NCBI GenBank assembly: GCA_900472575.1
Contig: UCIV01000008.1
Coordinates: 1-64,000, forward strand
Length of the DNA: 64,000 bases
Reading direction: 5' to 3'
DNA from: Hyphomicrobiales bacterium
Lineage (GTDB): Bacteria > Pseudomonadota > Alphaproteobacteria > Rhizobiales > Rhizobiaceae
Below the pieces are notes generated by a model, which worked only from the letters and a program-made list of their open reading frames with translations, had not been told where the DNA came from and made no database searches. The position numbers and the translations under genes are program-made. Each line of letters opens with the position of its first letter. Position 1 is the stretch's first letter. Shown here piece by piece: positions 55,873-64,000 of this stretch.

Positions 55873-58800
55873 TCAGCCGAAACGACCAGCAGCATGGGCC
55901 AGCATCGTGTAGACCTTGCCGGTATCCGAAGTCAGATAGCTCTGGGTAACCGTACGGTCGCGATCGGTGCGGGCGACGTCTGCAAGAAGCTTTTCGAAGT
56001 CCGATATGTAGCGGTCGACGGCGGTGCGGAATTCCGGCTCGCGATCATACTTGCGCTTGATATCGTCGAATGTCTGCTGGCCCTTCAGCGTGTAGAGCCT
56101 GCGGGTGAAGACATCGCGCTCGCCGCGCTGGTAACGACGCCACAGATCGACAGAGGCATCATGATCGATAGCGCGGGCGATATCGACGGACAGCGAGTTG
56201 AGCGATTCCACCATGTGGCGCGGGTTTCGATTGTCACCATTGGCGGTCCGTGGCGCCTGGGCAGGTTCTGCCGGACGGGCAGCAGGCGCACGCGCCGGGG
56301 CCGGTCCCGCGGTTTCATCGCGGGACGCGCCACGCAGGAGGTCGCTGATCCAGCCACCCTGGCCGGCAGGGGCCGAAGTGTCTGCCTGACGCGCAGCGGG
56401 TGTTGCCGCCGGGGCCGGCTTGCTCGCGGGCAGGCTGCCTCGAAGCACGCCAGCTGAATAGGCATCGTTGCGCGGTGTTGCCGGGGCCGAGACCGGCGCT
56501 GGAGCCGGCTGCTGAGTGATCTGCTGCTGCGGCCGGATCGGAGCCGTCGGGCCGCTCTGTGCGAGCGATACCTTGGGCTGACCAGCCTCGGCGACTTCGA
56601 GCTGCTGCGACGAGCGGCCGACGAGCTGGGAGATCTCCTGAAGCGCCTTGATCTGCTCGGATACGGCGCGTCGCATGGCTGCCGCGCTTTCCTTGGCTTC
56701 TTCCGGCAGGTCGAAGGCACCGCGCTTCAGTTCCGAGCGGGTGGCATCGAGTTCCTGACGGATATCCTGCGCCGAGCGGCGGATCTCGTCGGTGGCACCG
56801 GAGAAGCGGCCGACAGCCTCCTCGACAGACTGGCGCAGCGTCTCACGCAGGTGCTTTGCAGCTGTATCGGATCGCTGCGAGGCTTCACCCATCAGGCGTT
56901 CGACATCGGTGAGCGAACCGGAAATATTGCCGCGCATCTGCTCGGCCAGTTCGCGGGCACGCTTTTCGGCGTCGGAGAGTGTCGTCTCGATCGTGCGGTT
57001 GGCTTCCTCGCCTGCGTCGAGAAGGGCGGCGCGCATGACCTGCGCTGTCTGCTCGGCACGCTGCTGGGTCTCGCCAAGGCGACGACCGATATCAACAAAC
57101 GATGCATGCAGACCTTCGCGCAGCTTGTCGCCGACATGCGCTGTCCGCTCCTCGGCGCGTTCGAAGGCGCCGTCGACGAGCGCGGTGAGGTTGCGAAGCG
57201 TTGCTTCGATCTCATCCGAGCGCTTTACCAGGCCGACGGACAGATTGCGCAGAGCATCCTGTCGTTCGTCCAGCGTGCTGACGAGGTTTGACTGGGCGGC
57301 ACCGAGAAGCTCCGAAGCCTGGGCGAGAACCTTGGAGTGATCCTCGAACCGACCGACAATGCCGCCGACCTGGCTCAGCGTCTGGCCGGAGATGTTGACG
57401 AGGCGGTCGATGTTGTTTTCGAGCAGGCGGGTGGAGCCTGCAACCAGATCAGCCGCCGAACCCGCCGAATGGGCGAAGCGCGAAGCAGTCTGGTCAAGCT
57501 TCTGGTCCGTTGCGGCCAGCTGCTCGGCTGCAGTTTCGACGAGAGAGGCAATGTTGACATTGCTGCTCGACAGCCGCTCGATAATGCCTTCGACGTTCGC
57601 AAGCAGGCTCTGCTCGGCACCACGAACAACATGGGCGGCAGCTTCCGTCCGCTGATTGAGTGCCGCAAGCGTCTCGTTGGTACGGGCCGCGATGGCGTCG
57701 ACCAGGGCGGCGTTCTCTTCACGGATACGGGCGCTGGTTTCCTTGGCCGCGGAGGCGAGACGTTCGGCGCTCTGCTGGGACGCAGAGGTCAACCACTCGG
57801 CACTCTGCTGCGTGGCGGAGGTCAGGCGTTCTGCGCCCTGCTGTGCTGCCGCTTCCATGCGCTCGGCTGCGGTCCTGCCGGTTTCGGCATAGGCTTCCAT
57901 CATCGGCTTTGCCTTCTCGTCGAGCAGGCGGGACAGTTCCTCCGAACGACTTGCAAGCATCGAGTTGAGGTCGCGGGAACGGGTGTCGAGCGCGGTGCGG
58001 ATCGCATCACCACGAGCGGCGAGTGCGCGATCGACGGCATCCAGTGCGACATCGAGCTCGCCTGCCGCGTCCGACAGGGTCGAGCGGATAGACTGGCCAC
58101 GGCTATCGAGCGCTTGTTCGGCGTCGCCGAGCGCAGTCGAAATCGCCTCGACCTGCTGTTTTACCAGCTTGTCGGCTTCGGCCACCTTGTTGACGATCGC
58201 GCTGCCGGCATCGGAGAACGCCTGGGCGACAGTCGCAGCCTGGCCGGCGAGACGGCTCTGCGTCTCGGAGATGCGTCCGACGATTTCGTTGGAGCGCTCC
58301 TCGATCGAACGGGTGAATTCCTCGTTGCGGCTGCTGAGTTCCTGGGTGAATTCGGAGCCGGCGCGAGACAGCGTTTCTGCCGAGCGGCTGGCTTCGTCAT
58401 TCATGCCCTGACCGGCTTCAACGACTGCTTCGCGAAGCGAGGAGGCGAAACCTACGGCCTTGCCTTCGATCGTCTTGGCGACGTTTTCAAGACCATAGGA
58501 CAGTGCCCGGTCCATGGTACCGAAACGTTCCTCGATATGGGCTGTGCGACCATCAAGTGTTTCGGCGATACGGGCCGCGGCATCGGTGCTTGTCTGTTCG
58601 AGTGCGCTGGTGCGCTCGTCGATGGTGCGGGTGATACGTTCGGCTGCTTCACCTGTCGCACGTTCGATTTCAATGCCGCGGCTGTTGACTGCATCGGAGA
58701 CCCGGTCAGCGGCAGCGTTTGAAATACGCTCAAGCTCGGCTGTACGGGCACCGAGCGCATCCGCCAGGCTGCTGCCGGCAGTGTCGACGATCGAGCTGAC

Positions 58801-61800
58801 ACTCAAGACTTCGTTGCGGATACGGTCTTCCAGTCCGCCGAAGGTCACTTCGATACGGCTTCCGGCACTGTCCAGCGCGGTCGAGACACCGCCGACAGTC
58901 TGTTCTACGCGTGATGTGAAGGCGTCGGTCGACTGGCTGATTTCGCGGGCCGCATCGCTGATCTGGCCTGCAATAGAGCCGACATTGTCGCGAAGGCGGG
59001 TGTCCAGCGTTTCACCAGCGGTATCGATCGCGGCGCGCAGCGCTTCCTGCTGGCTTTCGAGCGACATTTCGAGCATGCCGGCGCTGGTGGCAATCGTTGT
59101 GCCGATCGAGGTCGCCTGATCCATCATCAGGTTGTCGATCTGGTCGCGAGCGTCGGTCAGCGTGCCGGCGATCGTTGCTGCACGTTCGTCAAGCGTCGTG
59201 CGCAGGCGGTCATGGCCGGAATCGAGTGCGTCCGACATGTCGCGGCTCGCCTGGCCAAGCACATCCGCCATGCGCAGATGAGCGGAACCGACGGCATCGG
59301 TAAGCTGGTCGCCGCTGATAGAAAGCGTATCGCCGATCTGGCGCGCAGCGGTATCAAGCGTTCCGGAAATCCTCTCATGGCCGGCGTCGAGCGACAATGC
59401 AAACCGTTCGTGAGCGGTGTCCAGAGAAGACGTCATCTGCTCATGGGCGTTTCCAAGAGACGATGTAATCTGTTCATGTGCGGAGGTGAGCGAAGTCGCG
59501 AGCTGTTCGTGGGATACCGCAAGCGACGTATCCATGCGCTGCAGTCCATCGCTCATCGTCGCGTCGAAGCGCCCTGTGCCTTCGGACAAAGCCGTTTCAA
59601 TCCGGCCTGCCGCGCCGCCGACAGTCTGCTCGAGACGATCGCTGCCGCTCTGTAGAAGGCTGGCAAGCTCGGACGTGCGGCTTTCCAGCGAGATGTCGAG
59701 ATTGAGCTGGTTATCGGCAAACGCCTCGCGGATGGCCTCGGCGCGCTTTGCAAACGCCTGTTCGAGGCGGATATCCGCATCTGCAACGCTGTTGACGACA
59801 TTCGACGTATGGTCGGTCAGAGTAGTCGTCAGGCGATCCTCGTGCAGCGACAGCGATGTTGCTATTTCCATGGACTTGTCGTCGAGCATTTCCGACATGC
59901 GATCGCGGCTGGAGGCGAGCGTGGTGTCGAGCGCAGCCGCCCGCTTGTCCATCTCGTCGGTCAGGCGCAATTCGCTTTCAGACAGTGCGCGCGTGATCGC
60001 TTCGCTCTTCTGGTCGAGAATGGAAGCAAGGCGATCCGGCGTTTCCGCCATCAGCGACTGCAATGCGCCAGCCTTTTCGTCGACAGCACCGGCGAAGCGC
60101 TCGTGGCTTTCCGTGACCGACTCGATGATGGCGGAAGTGCGGCTGGAAATGCTGTCTTCGAACCGCTTCTGGCTGTCGGCAAGGCTGGCGGAAATTTCCC
60201 CACCGCGTGCTGCCATGATCATGTCGATCTTGTTGTGTGCATCGCCGAAGGCGCCACTGATCTCGCTGCTTCGTGCGGCGAGTGCGTCGGAAAACTCCTT
60301 CGAGCGGCTTTCCAACATCGAATCAAGAACTTCCTGACCCGTTCCAAGCGTTGTGGCGAGCGCCAGCTGCTGGTCGGTCAGCGCATTGCCGATCCGTTCG
60401 ATGCTCGACGACAGGATGCCGTCGATCGCCTCGTGGCCACCGGCAACGGTCTCGTTAATGCGTGCAAGGCTGTCCATCAGCTTGCTGTCGAGGCTACCGG
60501 CACGCTGGTCAAAGGCCGTGGTGAACTGCGACAGGCCCTCGTCGAAAGAGGTGCTGAGGTGGCCGATCGTGGTGTGAAGGCGTTCCTCGAAGAAGCCGGT
60601 GCGCAGGTCCAGATCCATCACCGCATCGTCTGCCGCGGACTGCAGGCTCTGGCGGAAGGAGCTGCTCTTGTCGTCAAGTGAACGATTGAGGGCCGTGAGC
60701 ACGCCGTCGAGCGAACCGGTGATCGTCTTTTCGCTGTTCGTCAGCCCTTCGGTAATCTCTCGCGTGCGGGCGATCAGGGTTTCGTTCAGCTGGCGCGTCC
60801 GGTCGGCAAGTGCCGCGTTGAGCTTTTCGGTATTGGCGTCGAGGCTCGATGCGCGGGTTTCAAAATTGGACAGGATCGCATCGCCCTTGTCTGACAAGGT
60901 CGAGCTGAGCATTTCCAGACGGATATCGAACTCGGTCGACAGCGCAATGCCTGAGGTCGTCAGCGTGTCGATCAGATTTTCGGTCTTGGTTGCGAGCAAT
61001 GAGGCGAGTGCTTCGCCGGCTGCATCCGACTTTTCCATCAGGGCCGCGGCGCGGGTGTCGATCATCGAGGCGAAGGCCTCGCCGGATGTGGCGAGACGGA
61101 TCGAGATTTCTTCCGTTGCGAGCGCCAGCTCTTCCTTGAGCTGGTCATGGGCGCCGACCATGGAGGACCGGATGCGCTCGGCGTGATTGACGATCGCTTC
61201 ACGCTCGGAGCCAAGCTCCTGAACGAGGCCGCGGACGCGCATCTCGTTGTCGCTATAGCTGCGCTCCAGCGCATTGACTTCCGAATGGACGAGCACTTCC
61301 AGCTCGGCGGCACGGGCAATCGTGCGCTCGATGCCTTCGTTCATAGCCGAGACTTCGCGGCGCACGGCCTGGCCGACGCTCATGATGCGTTCGGATGCAA
61401 TGGTTTCCGGTTCCGAAAGCCGCAGCGCGACCTCGGCCATGGAGCGGGCGGCGTTCCTCAGATCCTGCGCGCGGGCCATCATGATGGCGAAGGCGAAGAA
61501 GAGCAGGATCGGGACCAAGATGCCGACGGCAAGCGCGACGAGACCCGGCGCGGCGAGAACGCCGGCAACCGAGGTGATCTCCCAAAGCGCGCCGCCATAG
61601 ATCAACTGGCCGAGGCCGACACCGGCGACTGCCCATAGAATGGAAATGATCGACGCGTTGCGGATTGCGCCGCGCACCGAGCCGCCGTCCAGCGCACGCA
61701 TGATCGACGCCGTGTTACGGCGGCCGGCATCATTGGCGGGCTCGAAGGCCGGCTGACGCGGCGCCGGGTCTGCGGAAGCCTGGCGCGGCGCTTCTGCGGT

Positions 61801-61995
61801 CGCTTCGCGGCGGGATGGTGAAGCGGATTGAGACGGGGCAGGGCGGGATCGTGGCTTGTCAGACACTCTGGCCTCCGGAGCGGACGACGGGGACTTGTCG
61901 CGTGGCGGTTCATCGTTGAAGTCGATCTTCAGCGCATCTTCCAATGCCTGGAATGCCGTTTCATCGATGGATTCATTATTAGTGTTCTTCGCCAT
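55873..61995 (-). CDS. Giant coiled-coil membrane protein, growth pole ring (GPR/RgsE) type
   Basis: A 2040-residue protein. Residues 1-110 are acidic and Pro/Ser-rich; two membrane helices follow (about 112-135 and 150-173). Residues ~180-1790 are almost all helical, mostly in 22-residue repeats like those of apolipoproteins; 17 run in perfect register at residues 565-938. A Pro/Ala-rich linker (~1790-1925) leads to a conserved-looking end domain (~1928-2040, SVDLWRRYQRGERDVFTRRLYTL). Size, membrane anchor and apolipoprotein-like repeats match the Agrobacterium growth pole ring protein and its Sinorhizobium counterpart RgsE, which organise polar growth. Start at 61995 (MAKNTNN) has GAGG upstream. 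Confidence 0.8.
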   Translation of the reverse strand: MAKNTNNESIDETAFQALEDALKIDFNDEPPRDKSPSSAPEARVSDKPRSRPAPSQSASPSRREATAEAPRQASADPAPRQPAFEPANDAGRRNTASIMRALDGGSVRGAIRNASIISILWAVAGVGLGQLIYGGALWEITSVAGVLAAPGLVALAVGILVPILLFFAFAIMMARAQDLRNAARSMAEVALRLSEPETIASERIMSVGQAVRREVSAMNEGIERTIARAAELEVLVHSEVNALERSYSDNEMRVRGLVQELGSEREAIVNHAERIRSSMVGAHDQLKEELALATEEISIRLATSGEAFASMIDTRAAALMEKSDAAGEALASLLATKTENLIDTLTTSGIALSTEFDIRLEMLSSTLSDKGDAILSNFETRASSLDANTEKLNAALADRTRQLNETLIARTREITEGLTNSEKTITGSLDGVLTALNRSLDDKSSSFRQSLQSAADDAVMDLDLRTGFFEERLHTTIGHLSTSFDEGLSQFTTAFDQRAGSLDSKLMDSLARINETVAGGHEAIDGILSSSIERIGNALTDQQLALATTLGTGQEVLDSMLESRSKEFSDALAARSSEISGAFGDAHNKIDMIMAARGGEISASLADSQKRFEDSISSRTSAIIESVTESHERFAGAVDEKAGALQSLMAETPDRLASILDQKSEAITRALSESELRLTDEMDKRAAALDTTLASSRDRMSEMLDDKSMEIATSLSLHEDRLTTTLTDHTSNVVNSVADADIRLEQAFAKRAEAIREAFADNQLNLDISLESRTSELASLLQSGSDRLEQTVGGAAGRIETALSEGTGRFDATMSDGLQRMDTSLAVSHEQLATSLTSAHEQITSSLGNAHEQMTSSLDTAHERFALSLDAGHERISGTLDTAARQIGDTLSISGDQLTDAVGSAHLRMADVLGQASRDMSDALDSGHDRLRTTLDERAATIAGTLTDARDQIDNLMMDQATSIGTTIATSAGMLEMSLESQQEALRAAIDTAGETLDTRLRDNVGSIAGQISDAAREISQSTDAFTSRVEQTVGGVSTALDSAGSRIEVTFGGLEDRIRNEVLSVSSIVDTAGSSLADALGARTAELERISNAAADRVSDAVNSRGIEIERATGEAAERITRTIDERTSALEQTSTDAAARIAETLDGRTAHIEERFGTMDRALSYGLENVAKTIEGKAVGFASSLREAVVEAGQGMNDEASRSAETLSRAGSEFTQELSSRNEEFTRSIEERSNEIVGRISETQSRLAGQAATVAQAFSDAGSAIVNKVAEADKLVKQQVEAISTALGDAEQALDSRGQSIRSTLSDAAGELDVALDAVDRALAARGDAIRTALDTRSRDLNSMLASRSEELSRLLDEKAKPMMEAYAETGRTAAERMEAAAQQGAERLTSATQQSAEWLTSASQQSAERLASAAKETSARIREENAALVDAIAARTNETLAALNQRTEAAAHVVRGAEQSLLANVEGIIERLSSSNVNIASLVETAAEQLAATDQKLDQTASRFAHSAGSAADLVAGSTRLLENNIDRLVNISGQTLSQVGGIVGRFEDHSKVLAQASELLGAAQSNLVSTLDERQDALRNLSVGLVKRSDEIEATLRNLTALVDGAFERAEERTAHVGDKLREGLHASFVDIGRRLGETQQRAEQTAQVMRAALLDAGEEANRTIETTLSDAEKRARELAEQMRGNISGSLTDVERLMGEASQRSDTAAKHLRETLRQSVEEAVGRFSGATDEIRRSAQDIRQELDATRSELKRGAFDLPEEAKESAAAMRRAVSEQIKALQEISQLVGRSSQQLEVAEAGQPKVSLAQSGPTAPIRPQQQITQQPAPAPVSAPATPRNDAYSAGVLRGSLPASKPAPAATPAARQADTSAPAGQGGWISDLLRGASRDETAGPAPARAPAARPAEPAQAPRTANGDNRNPRHMVESLNSLSVDIARAIDHDASVDLWRRYQRGERDVFTRRLYTLKGQQTFDDIKRKYDREPEFRTAVDRYISDFEKLLADVARTDRDRTVTQSYLTSDTGKVYTMLAHAAGRFG
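59182..60303 (-). repeat. Seventeen tandem 22-residue (66-bp) repeats in the giant protein gene
   Basis: From the Ser at 60303 to the Arg at 59182 the protein divides exactly into seventeen 22-residue units (1122 bp) with no insertion or deletion. Units begin with patterns like HERF, PDRL, ELRL, RDRM, EDRL, HEQL, HEQM. Hydrophobic residues recur about every 3-4 positions with an 11-residue sub-period. DNA-level identity between units is low, so these are old repeats kept in phase. Confidence 0.85.
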
Positions 61996-62458
61996 GCGGT
62001 TACGCCTCGTTACATACACGCCCGGCATCCCACTCGACTTGCTGCCGCCTGCAGATCGATGAGCGGAATACTCATGCCGGAGATCGCCAGCCCTAGAGCT
62101 TTGGATCGCCTATTACAAATTCATTCGACGGCCGTTCTTTCAAATGGATGATAATGAAAGCTTACCGACCGTCCCACATCGGTCACTGCAATGTTCCAGT
62201 GAGCCATTGAACCGTATTGTAGTGGCACAATCAGCCTTTTCGCACAAACGAAACGCGTCATCATGATACCGGCATCATCGTCTTGTTAACAGGATTTAAA
62301 CCACGTCTTAGAGTGAAACCCCTGCAATCACGGCACTTTAATGCAAATTAACCATTTGCGAAGATTTGCGCCGCGTTTGTGCCGAAATTTAACGGGATAG
62401 CCATGGCTCCGACGGACAATCCGGAGTTGAGATCATTATAAAGCAAGGAACCAAGCAG
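61996..62458. promoter_or_regulatory. Divergent promoter region with a CtrA-like site
   Basis: This 463-bp region separates the giant gene from the Hpt gene. It holds TTTA-N7-TTAAC at 62337-62352, with TTAACCAT at 62348, close to the CtrA consensus TTAA-N7-TTAAC, and a second relaxed copy (TTAA-N6-TTAAA) at 62286-62299. No ORF here looks real. CtrA control is inference from the motif. Confidence 0.35.
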
Positions 62459-62830
62459 ATGGCAACGGCCGCGCGTATCGCTTTTGAATCTCCCGACAAT
62501 CACAAGACGGCATGCCCGTCGAAGGATCGTCCGGTTGACCTAGTCCATCTGGCGAAACAGACGATGGGCGATAAGGCGCTAGAGGCCGAAATCCTGCAGA
62601 TGTTCGCACGACAGGCACGCGCGCTTGTACAGGAAATCGCTAGTGCCGAGGCTGCAACGGTGACCGCGCTTGCGCACCGGCTCAAGGGGTCAGCAAATGC
62701 CGTCGGCGCCTTCGGTGTATCGGTTGCAGCCGCACGTCTGGAAGCAGAGCCCGGCGAGGCGGCGGCGTTGGCCTCGCTTTACGCGGCGGTCATAGAGGCT
62801 GAAAACTTCATCACCGGCCTCTGCCGCTGA
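62459..62830 (+). CDS. Orphan histidine phosphotransfer (Hpt) protein
   Basis: A 123-residue protein with a four-helix Hpt domain. The phospho-accepting histidine is in AHRLKGSANAVGA (HxxKGSSxxxG-like), with a preceding helix LEAEILQMFARQARALVQEIASAE. It would pass phosphate between a hybrid kinase and a response regulator. No kinase or receiver gene is adjacent. AAGGAA precedes the ATG. The upstream CtrA-like site hints at cell-cycle regulation. Confidence 0.88.
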   Translation: MATAARIAFESPDNHKTACPSKDRPVDLVHLAKQTMGDKALEAEILQMFARQARALVQEIASAEAATVTALAHRLKGSANAVGAFGVSVAAARLEAEPGEAAALASLYAAVIEAENFITGLCR

Positions 62831-62969
62831 CACTACCTTGCATCACGTGGACGCCGGCAGCAAAGCCGGCGTCGTCCGTGAGATTGACTGAACCGGCAGT
62901 TTGGTGGCACAGACGGGGTCTACCCAAGGCTTCCAAAGGGCAATGCCCGAAAACCCGGATCTTCCAAAA

Positions 62970-63290
62970 ATGACGAAATTGACCATCGTAGCCTTCGACG
63001 GCACACGCTTCGAGATCGACGCGGACAACGGTTCGACGGTGATGGAGAATGCTGTACGCAATTCTGTTCCCGGCATCGATGCGGAATGCGGCGGCGCCTG
63101 CGCCTGCGCCACCTGTCATGTCTATGTCGACGAGGAGTGGACGGAAAAGGTTGGCGCGCCAGCGCCGATGGAAGAAGACATGCTGGACTTTGCCTTCGAT
63201 GTTCGCCCGACTTCACGTCTTTCCTGTCAGATCAAGATGAAGGCTGATTTCGACGGCCTCATCGTCAATATTCCTGAGCGTCAGGCCTGA
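62970..63290 (+). CDS. 2Fe-2S ferredoxin, adrenodoxin/FdxB type
   Basis: A 106-residue ferredoxin with the cluster cysteines in the pattern C-X5-C-X2-C then C ([15 protein letters not shown] and RLSCQIKM), plus EEDMLDFAF typical of the adrenodoxin-like ISC ferredoxins. It transfers electrons for Fe-S cluster assembly or to P450 or oxygenase partners. I start at 62970 ([11 protein letters not shown]), where the family begins; an ATG at 62943 is also possible. Confidence 0.92.
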   Translation: MTKLTIVAFDGTRFEIDADNGSTVMENAVRNSVPGIDAECGGACACATCHVYVDEEWTEKVGAPAPMEEDMLDFAFDVRPTSRLSCQIKMKADFDGLIVNIPERQA

Positions 63291-63311
63291 AAAAAGACAG
63301 TTTGCGGCGCC

Positions 63312-63345
63312 AAAAAATAGCCTCGCTCCACAGAGTCGAGCGAGG
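63312..63345 (-). terminator. Orphan leftward intrinsic terminator
   Basis: An 8-bp stem (63321-63328 with 63338-63345) is followed on the minus strand by CTATTTTTT (63317-63312). The nearest leftward gene, the DUF922 protein, stops about 310 bp earlier, so this may end that transcript or an unannotated RNA in between. Confidence 0.7.
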
Positions 63346-63560
63346 CGAGGTGGGCGCAAGGCCGGCAGGCGAGGGAGGTGACACCTGCGGCTCGGTTACG
63401 CGCCAGGGAACACGGAAAACTGAAACAACACGAAAATGGACGCTGACCGACGACCTTGCTCTCGGATTGAGTTGAAGTAGGCCATGCTTCATGCAGCGAA
63501 TAATGTTGGATGCTTGTCCGATACATATATAGGTAATTGCTGCCTAATATACAGGAATGG
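63312..63560 (-). ncRNA. Candidate small RNA ending at the orphan terminator
   Basis: The 364-bp gap between the ferredoxin and DUF922 genes has no credible gene. Read leftward it contains A/T-rich TATATT/CTATAT-like blocks near 63530-63550 that could be a -10 element, then about 200 bases of mixed sequence ending in a good terminator. A small RNA or a long 3' UTR of the DUF922 gene would both fit. No known sRNA family was recognised. Confidence 0.25.
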
Positions 63561-63654
63561 CTTTCACCAAGCCACCGCAATAAATTACCCTTTATTCACC
63601 AGTGTCTCCGCAAGCCTGGCGCAAGGCCGGGTAACGGCTCGTTTATGATCGTAT

Positions 63655-64000
63655 CTATCGCTGACGCTGGTCGATGCGGTATTGCAGAAGCCTCGTCATG
63701 CGAGCGTCGAAATTTTTGGCTTCGACGCGGTCGAAAAGGGCTTGCTGCTTGTCGTGTTCGGCAAGCACGCGCCGCGTGGTTTCCGTGACGAGAGCCTCAA
63801 CACCGTCGCAGGTTTTGCGGGCAGGCAGGGCAAGCAGCTCATTCTCCAGCATGCGGGCATAATTTCGGGCGATTTCTGCGTGCCGTTCTTCGTGCCGCTT
63901 GATATCTGCCGACAGGGTCGCCCAGATGAAGCGCAGATCTTTCTCGGCCTTACCGCCATTATTCCATCGCGGCAGGATGATGTGGGTCCGCAGGGTCACC
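63655..64000 (-). CDS. DUF922 putative secreted Zn-dependent protease (truncated by the window edge)
   Basis: The last 115 or so residues of a DUF922-type protein. The metal-binding motif H-E-E-R-H appears in SADIKRHEERHAEIARNYARMLENELLALPARKTCDGVE, characteristic of this family. The 5' part with the expected signal peptide lies beyond position 64000; the GTG at 63999 is simply where the window ends, not a proven start. Confidence 0.75.
   Translation of the reverse strand, partial: VTLRTHIILPRWNNGGKAEKDLRFIWATLSADIKRHEERHAEIARNYARMLENELLALPARKTCDGVEALVTETTRRVLAEHDKQQALFDRVEAKNFDARMTRLLQYRIDQRQR

Noticed and set aside
57337..58722. A 461-codon open frame opposite the giant coiled-coil gene
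   Set aside because: Antisense shadow of a repetitive GC-rich gene; its composition (many Cys, Arg and Gly) is not that of a real protein.

Overview
The window is a stretch of ordinary chromosome from an alphaproteobacterium of the order Hyphomicrobiales, most likely Rhizobiaceae (Agrobacterium/Rhizobium type). The reasons are GC-rich coding sequence, many GTG and TTG starts, and characteristic families: IalB, DUF1476, DUF1127, DUF2865, a DUF3971/AsmA giant, a malic enzyme fused to a phosphotransacetylase-like domain, and a 2040-residue growth-pole-ring (GPR/RgsE) type protein. I saw no rRNA, tRNA, CRISPR array, insertion sequence or prophage.

Layout. 1-415: no convincing gene, but many nested inverted repeats that may be a structured leader for a gene beyond the left edge. 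416-6659: a DMT exporter, a DsbA/FrnE oxidoreductase, a YejA-like peptide-binding protein, an IalB protein, a Bcr/CflA-type MFS pump and a monothiol glutaredoxin. 6779-14126: a purine cluster read leftward (purC, purS, a small coiled-coil gene, purQ, then a lipoprotein, a MocR regulator and purL), followed by bolA, a lysine-rich protein and grxD. A DUF1127 gene faces the MocR regulator. 14471-20999: DUF1476, a PAS-GGDEF cyclase, an RBBP9-like hydrolase, purB, rpe, an orphan amino-acid-type binding protein and a TfoX-N protein. 21175-26059: Nudix, RhlE-like helicase, M23 endopeptidase and tyrS. 26112-35600: DUF3971 giant, Bcp peroxiredoxin, TerC, a 744-bp gene-poor gap, FMN reductase, UPF0303, GlsB and an MscS-type channel. 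35792-37265: a tandem-receiver protein followed by a degenerate GGDEF protein. 37349-38789: a qorB/HxlR divergent pair. 38805-40951: a tadE/tadG pair. 41149-50131: nadE, a TolB-like propeller, a cobalamin riboswitch with bluB, DUF2865, malic enzyme, an LpxH-like phosphoesterase and an MFS transporter. 50101-55204: dgcA and a complete Mla-type lipid transport operon. 55265-64000: a P-loop kinase, the giant GPR-like protein, an Hpt protein, a ferredoxin and a truncated DUF922 protease.

Themes. Core metabolism: de novo purine synthesis (purB, C, S, Q, L), NAD synthesis, pentose phosphate, malate metabolism, and lower-ligand synthesis for cobalamin under B12 control. Envelope and polar growth: GPR-like ring protein, M23 endopeptidase, Mla operon, DUF3971/AsmA, MscS. 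Signalling: an intact PAS-GGDEF cyclase, a split PleD-like pair in which one receiver and the GGDEF motif are altered, and an orphan Hpt.

The most interesting signals are the exact 22-residue periodicity of the giant coiled-coil protein, the REC-REC/degenerate-GGDEF pair, a palindrome covering the MocR start codon opposite a DUF1127 gene, the unexplained hairpin-rich left edge, and an orphan leftward terminator near 63.3 kb that may end a small RNA. Protein family names rest on reading motifs by eye; no database search was run.
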